Shown one piece after another: positions 5,302-7,998 of a DNA stretch of 7,998 nt. The position numbers were made by a program, and so were the translations under genes. The notes under the pieces are model-generated. The model searched no databases and had not been told where the DNA came from. It worked only from the letters and a program-made list of their open reading frames with translations. The stretch is from an uncultured Gemella sp. (lineage in GTDB: Bacteria > Bacillota > Bacilli > Staphylococcales > Gemellaceae): contig CALHQV010000228.1 of NCBI GenBank assembly GCA_938038035.1, positions 1 through 7,998 on the forward strand, given 5' to 3'. Position 1 is the stretch's first letter. The number at the start of each line of letters is the position of its first letter.

Positions 5302-6498
5302 ATGTATATAAGAGATAATTATTTAAGTAAACTAATTTCGTTCAAAGATACAGATTTTATAAAAGTTATCACTGGAGTTAGGCGTTCAGGGAAATCGGTC
5401 TTATTAAAACAATATAGTAATTATTTATATGAACAAGGAATAAATAAAGAAAATGTAATTTATATAAATCTAGAAGCATTTGAGTATCAACATATAAAAA
5501 GTTCTGAAGAATTCTCAGAGATTCTAAAAGAGTTGTTACCAAATAACGGAAAAAAAGTATATTTATTAATAGACGAAGTTCAATTTGTTGATGGTTGGCA
5601 AAAAGTGATTAATGGTTTAAGAGTTAGTTTTGATATAGATATAGTAATAACTGGATCAAATGCAAAACTGTTATCGGGTGAATTGGCTACCTTACTTAGT
5701 GGAAGATATGTAGAAATAGAAATATATCCATTTTCATTTAGAGAGTATTTAGAAATAAATAACATTGACATTAATTCTAGAATTGTAGATTCTGCGTATA
5801 AAGATTATGAAAAATATGGAGGATTCCCAGGAGTTGTATTGTCACCTGAAGCCATAAAGACAACTATTTTATCAGGAATTTATGATTCGATATTATTAAA
5901 CGATATAGCAATAAGAGGATCTGTGAAAGATACGTTAGTTTTAAAGAGAGTGGTTGCATTTTTAGCTGATAATGTAGGTCAATTAGTAAATCCTACAAAA
6001 ATATCAAATATGTTAAAACAAGAAAAATTATCAATATCTAATCATACAGTAAATAGATATCTAGAATTATTACAAGATGCCTATCTATTTTATGAAGCTA
6101 AGCCGTATGATATTAGAGGTAAAGGGTATTTAAAACAAAACTCTAAATATTTCATAGCTGATAATGGACTTAGAAACCATGCTGTTAGTCATAAAGATGG
6201 TAATTTAGGAAATCGATTAGAAAATATCGTATATTTAGAACTTCTGAGACGAGGATATAAAGTTGATATAGTTAGATTAGATGATAAAGAAATAGACTTT
6301 ATCGCTAAAAGAGATGGGGTAATTGAATACTATCAAGTAGCATATCAAATCCCAAATAATTCACATGAAACTGATAATTTATTAATGATAAAAGATAATT
6401 ATAAAAAAATAGTAATTACAGGTCGATATGAAGAAATAGACCATATTGATGGTATAGAAATTAAATATATTGTCGATTGGTTAATTGAGGAAGAATAA
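5302..6498 (+). CDS. AAA_14/DUF4143 family ATPase
   Basis: The 398-aa product belongs to the widespread AAA_14 plus DUF4143 family, whose cellular role is unsettled. Visible elements in order are Walker A GVRRSGKS (25-32), Walker B VYLLIDEVQ (86-94), a sensor-like ITGSNAKLL (116-124), and the family motif SGRYVEIEIYPFSFREYL (about 133-150). A helical winged-helix-like region follows at about 215-262. The C-terminal DUF4143 domain has RLENIVYLELLRRG (about 305-318) and EIDF (331-334), then IEYYQVAY where a PD-(D/E)XK nuclease would have (E/Q)xK. The lysine is absent there, so nuclease activity is doubtful. AGGAG (5291-5295) lies 6 nt before ATG. The gene is monocistronic, with the phased palindrome array upstream and a strong terminator downstream. 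Codons are strongly AT-biased (ATA, AGA, TTA), unlike gatCAB, which fits acquired or weakly expressed DNA. Family assignment is confident; function is not. Confidence 0.93.
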   Translation: MYIRDNYLSKLISFKDTDFIKVITGVRRSGKSVLLKQYSNYLYEQGINKENVIYINLEAFEYQHIKSSEEFSEILKELLPNNGKKVYLLIDEVQFVDGWQKVINGLRVSFDIDIVITGSNAKLLSGELATLLSGRYVEIEIYPFSFREYLEINNIDINSRIVDSAYKDYEKYGGFPGVVLSPEAIKTTILSGIYDSILLNDIAIRGSVKDTLVLKRVVAFLADNVGQLVNPTKISNMLKQEKLSISNHTVNRYLELLQDAYLFYEAKPYDIRGKGYLKQNSKYFIADNGLRNHAVSHKDGNLGNRLENIVYLELLRRGYKVDIVRLDDKEIDFIAKRDGVIEYYQVAYQIPNNSHETDNLLMIKDNYKKIVITGRYEEIDHIDGIEIKYIVDWLIEEE

Positions 6499-6530
6499 TA
6501 TCTAAAATTTTTGAATTAAAGTGTAAATAA

Positions 6531-6577
6531 AAAATAAAAACTCAAAATTCAGTTGTGGAATTTTGAGTTTTTATTTT
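6531..6577. terminator. Strong bidirectional terminator between convergent genes
   Basis: A 20-bp perfect stem pairs 6531-6550 with 6558-6577 around the 7-nt loop AGTTGTG. The core ACTCAAAATTC is flanked by A-run and T-run arms, so both strands end in U-rich RNA. It serves the plus-strand ATPase gene (stop at 6498) and the minus-strand DinJ-like gene (stop at 6614). Confidence 0.93.
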
Positions 6578-6613
6578 GGATATCCTTTTTAAAAATTTAC
6601 TAGTCACTTATTA

Positions 6614-7108
6614 CTATCTAATTAAATAGTAGTTTGTGATATATGCATTCACGATATCACGTAGTTGTTCATCTGATAGTCGTCTTAATGCAGGGAAGGC
6701 GATTGTAGATAATTCCACTAGGTTATCAATATTTTTTTCTGTGAATTCTTCTTGATCAATCTCTTCTGTATTATTAGAAAATAGAATGAATAATTTACTA
6801 GCTTCATCGTCTGTAAGACCTCTATTTTCACATGCTAGGTAAAATGAAGGTTCTTCGTTGAATCTATCTTTTATGTATTCATTAATCTCATATACAGCTG
6901 ATTTGATAGTGAAGTGACTAGAGATAAAATCAGGACTTTCAACGAATTTTGTTTGTTTTACTTCAAAAGGTATTCCACCTTCATTAATAGCTTTTGTAAG
7001 GAACATGCTAATAGCAGTTTCTAAATTTAATCCAAGACTCACGAACAAATCCTCAGCCTCATTTTTTAATTCATCATCAATAGTTAAAACAATTTTCGAT
7101 TCACTCAT
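6614..7108 (-). CDS. RelB/DinJ-family antitoxin-like protein with long C-terminal extension
   Basis: Residues about 4-50 match the RelB/DinJ ribbon-helix-helix antitoxin domain: a strand IVLTIDDELKNEAEDLF, then LGLNLETAISMFLTKAINEGGIPFEV, the family signature. Such proteins bind DNA as dimers and neutralise a RelE/YafQ-type mRNA interferase. Known members are about 80-100 aa, but this one is 164. The extra about 110 residues are acidic and predicted helical (for example RGLTDDEASKLFILF at 96-110 and LSDEQLRDIVNAYITNYYL at 144-162) and match no toxin fold I recognise. No toxin gene adjoins: downstream lies a terminator and a convergent gene, upstream a divergent one. An AAGGAGAG site (complement of 7117-7124) precedes the ATG with 10 nt between the AGGAG core and the start codon. 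It may be an orphan antitoxin, a transcription regulator, or a one-gene relic. The domain call is firm; the role is not. Confidence 0.85.
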   Translation of the reverse strand: MSESKIVLTIDDELKNEAEDLFVSLGLNLETAISMFLTKAINEGGIPFEVKQTKFVESPDFISSHFTIKSAVYEINEYIKDRFNEEPSFYLACENRGLTDDEASKLFILFSNNTEEIDQEEFTEKNIDNLVELSTIAFPALRRLSDEQLRDIVNAYITNYYLIR

Positions 7109-7137
7109 TTTTAAAACTCTCCTTAGTTAATACATTA

Positions 7138-7166
7138 ATTTTAACGTAGAATAGTTAATTTTTCAA
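7138..7166 (-). promoter_or_regulatory. Promoter of the DinJ-like gene, with possible operator
   Basis: On the minus strand TTGAAA (complement of 7161-7166) and TAAAAT (complement of 7138-7143) are separated by exactly 17 bp, a good housekeeping-type promoter about 30 bp before the start codon. The spacer holds an inverted repeat TTAAC (7141-7145) / GTTAA (7154-7158). Ribbon-helix-helix proteins often bind such sites, so autoregulation is plausible but inferred. Confidence 0.6.
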
Positions 7167-7254
7167 GAGAACGTTATACGAGAAAGTTAAATTTAAGGAT
7201 ATTTACAAGAACGATATAAAAGTTATAAAGACTTATAAGAATTACTATTAAATA

Positions 7255-7263
7255 TGTTATAAT
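7255..7263 (+). promoter_or_regulatory. Extended -10 promoter of the duplicated 164-aa protein gene
   Basis: TGTTATAAT is a perfect TATAAT (7258-7263) with the extended TGn element. No good -35 stands 16-18 bp upstream, which is normal for extended -10 promoters. Two TTATAA copies 10 bp apart (7223-7228 and 7233-7238), the second within the palindrome CTTATAAG, lie just upstream and could be regulatory. The start codon is 35 bp downstream. Confidence 0.6.
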
Positions 7264-7297
7264 AGAGTGTAAGAAAATTAGGATTGAGAGGATCTTT

Positions 7298-7792
7298 ATG
7301 AAATTAGAATTATTAAAAAAAGCGATAGAAGAAAACTACAACGCATTAACAGAAGTTAATAAGGCAGCATTTAGTTTAGAACCAGTATCCGATGAAAGAT
7401 TAGTAGAAATCGCAAAAGATGTAAATGAAAAGTTAGGATATGAACTATACGATAAACTTGATAAAGAAAGCTTAGTAGCAGACTTCTCAACGACATCAAG
7501 AGAAATGTATAAATATACTCTAGAAAAGTCGAAATTCCTGAATGAAAGACTAGAAAAAGCGTTAGTCGAACATTGTGACGATATATTAGTAGATGTAGTA
7601 AAAGCACATGAAAACTTCGATTCAATGGAAATATATGAACTATACACACTAGCATTCGAAGTAAATGAAAAACTAGGATATAGATTATTCAGAGATATCT
7701 ATTCATACAGCTTAAGACGTGACTTCGAGAGAGTAGCAAAAGCAGTAGAAACATACAAAAAAGAAGGTAAAATAACGAAGTTTATTAAGTAG
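7298..7792 (+). CDS. Unrecognised helical protein with internal duplication
   Basis: I do not recognise this 164-aa protein. It has no signal peptide, membrane segment or obvious catalytic motif, it is rich in Lys and Glu, and it should be almost wholly helical and cytoplasmic. It contains two related halves. VNEKLGYEL at 42-50 and VNEKLGYRL at 122-130 are 80 residues apart, with aligned flanks: LVEIAKD before and YDKLDKESLVADF after in the first, YTLAFE before and FRDIYSYSLRRDF after in the second. The duplication is visible in the DNA near 7421 and 7661, 240 bp apart, so it may be fairly recent or constrained. AGAGG (7287-7291) precedes the ATG by 6 nt, and an extended -10 promoter is upstream. 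It is divergent from the DinJ-like gene across a 189-bp gap. Coding is supported by the Shine-Dalgarno site, promoter and protein-level repeat. Function is unknown. Confidence 0.82.
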   Translation: MKLELLKKAIEENYNALTEVNKAAFSLEPVSDERLVEIAKDVNEKLGYELYDKLDKESLVADFSTTSREMYKYTLEKSKFLNERLEKALVEHCDDILVDVVKAHENFDSMEIYELYTLAFEVNEKLGYRLFRDIYSYSLRRDFERVAKAVETYKKEGKITKFIK

Positions 7793-7831
7793 GAAGTTTG
7801 GTAGGAATACTGAGAAACAGTATCTAAACAT

Positions 7832-7869
7832 TATGAAAATATTTTTTAATCATAAAAATATACTTCATA
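7832..7869 (+). terminator. Possible AT-rich terminator hairpin
   Basis: TATGAA (7832-7837) pairs with TTCATA (7864-7869), and ATATTTTT (7839-7846) with AAAAATAT (7854-7861), leaving a 7-nt loop and a small internal bulge. No clean T-run follows, so it is weak as an intrinsic terminator. A second small hairpin, ATACTG (7807-7812) / CAGTAT (7818-7823), lies between it and the preceding stop codon. Confidence 0.35.
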
Positions 7870-7899
7870 TTAAAATAAAAAATCAATGGGGAATAAGTT

Positions 7900-7962
7900 A
7901 TGCTTAAATTGAAAAAGATTAATAGAAACAATGTATGGAAGATTCTGAAATTAGAGGTTTGA
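7900..7962 (+). pseudogene. N-terminal stub of a GNAT-like acetyltransferase, interrupted
   Basis: ATG 7900 opens a 20-codon frame (LKKINRNNVWKILKLEV after the first three residues) that stops at TGA 7960-7962. The pattern of KxxNxxNxxxILKLxV resembles the start of BltD/PaiA-like GNAT N-acetyltransferases, which normally continue after the Val with a Ser-x-x-Gln segment. The frame ends exactly where an IS-like terminus begins (7963), which suggests insertion destroyed the gene. A weak ribosome site GGGGA (7888-7892) precedes it by 7 nt. The stub is short, so the family call is tentative; the remainder, if present, would lie beyond the window on the far side of the element. Confidence 0.45.
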
Positions 7963-7998
7963 TGTGTACCCAAAATTCTGGACACATATATATTTAGT
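7963..7998. mobile_element. Possible left terminus of an IS3-family-like element (partial)
   Basis: The sequence beginning TGTGTACCCAAAATTCTGG (7963-7981), followed by ACACATATATAT, has the TG start and the ACCC-AAAA-TTxTGGACAC arrangement seen in many IS3-family (IS150-type) terminal repeats. TGTGT and ACACA form outer palindrome arms (7963-7967/7982-7986). The window ends before any transposase frame or partner end, so the identification depends on motif resemblance and on the interrupted gene beside it. Confidence 0.4.

Noticed and set aside
7336..7655. Two overlapping minus-strand open frames inside the duplicated 164-aa gene
   Set aside because: They are serine- and leucine-rich antisense shadows with no ribosome sites. 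The plus-strand frame has a promoter, a Shine-Dalgarno site and an internal protein repeat.
6614..7792. A classical type II toxin-antitoxin pair formed by the two 164-aa genes
   Set aside because: The genes are divergent instead of co-operonic, and the plus-strand product shows no RelE, YafQ or other known toxin motif. Only a looser functional link remains possible.

Overview
The window is AT-rich DNA with strong Shine-Dalgarno sites, a T-box riboswitch and a complete gatCAB operon. That combination points to a low-GC Bacillota (Firmicutes). My impression from protein style and intergenic texture is Gemella or a close relative, but that genus call is inference.

Layout. Positions 1-428 hold a long palindromic hairpin (29-83), a sigma-A type promoter (100-126) and a T-box leader (161-364) ending in an intrinsic terminator. 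They control gatC-gatA-gatB (429-3635, all +), the amidotransferase that makes Gln-tRNA(Gln) and/or Asn-tRNA(Asn). The leader appears to carry the overlapping triplets CAA (Gln) and AAC (Asn) in its specifier loop, matching the products of the operon. The operon ends at a hairpin terminator (3654-3689). From 3690 to 3921 there is no gene; this stretch holds a decayed tandem repeat with a period of about 41 bp.

The accessory half follows. A membrane-anchored HSL-type alpha/beta hydrolase lies on the minus strand (3990-4979). The divergent gap 4980-5301 contains four TTGGAAGT-NN-ACTTCCAA palindromes spaced exactly 40 bp apart, the last overlapping the -35 region of an AAA_14/DUF4143 ATPase (5302-6498, +). 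A bidirectional terminator with a 20-bp perfect stem (6531-6577) separates it from a convergent minus-strand gene (6614-7108): a RelB/DinJ-like ribbon-helix-helix protein with a long unexplained C-terminal extension and no visible toxin partner. Divergent from that, across about 190 bp with promoters for both, is an unrecognised 164-aa helical protein with an internal duplication (7298-7792, +).

The right edge (7900-7998) carries a 20-codon N-terminal stub resembling a GNAT acetyltransferase. It stops where a sequence resembling an IS3-family terminus begins, so it is probably an IS-interrupted gene running off the window.

The best candidates for something undescribed are the 40-bp phased palindrome array with its ATPase, the extended orphan DinJ-like protein with its divergent duplicated neighbour, and the two-triplet T-box.
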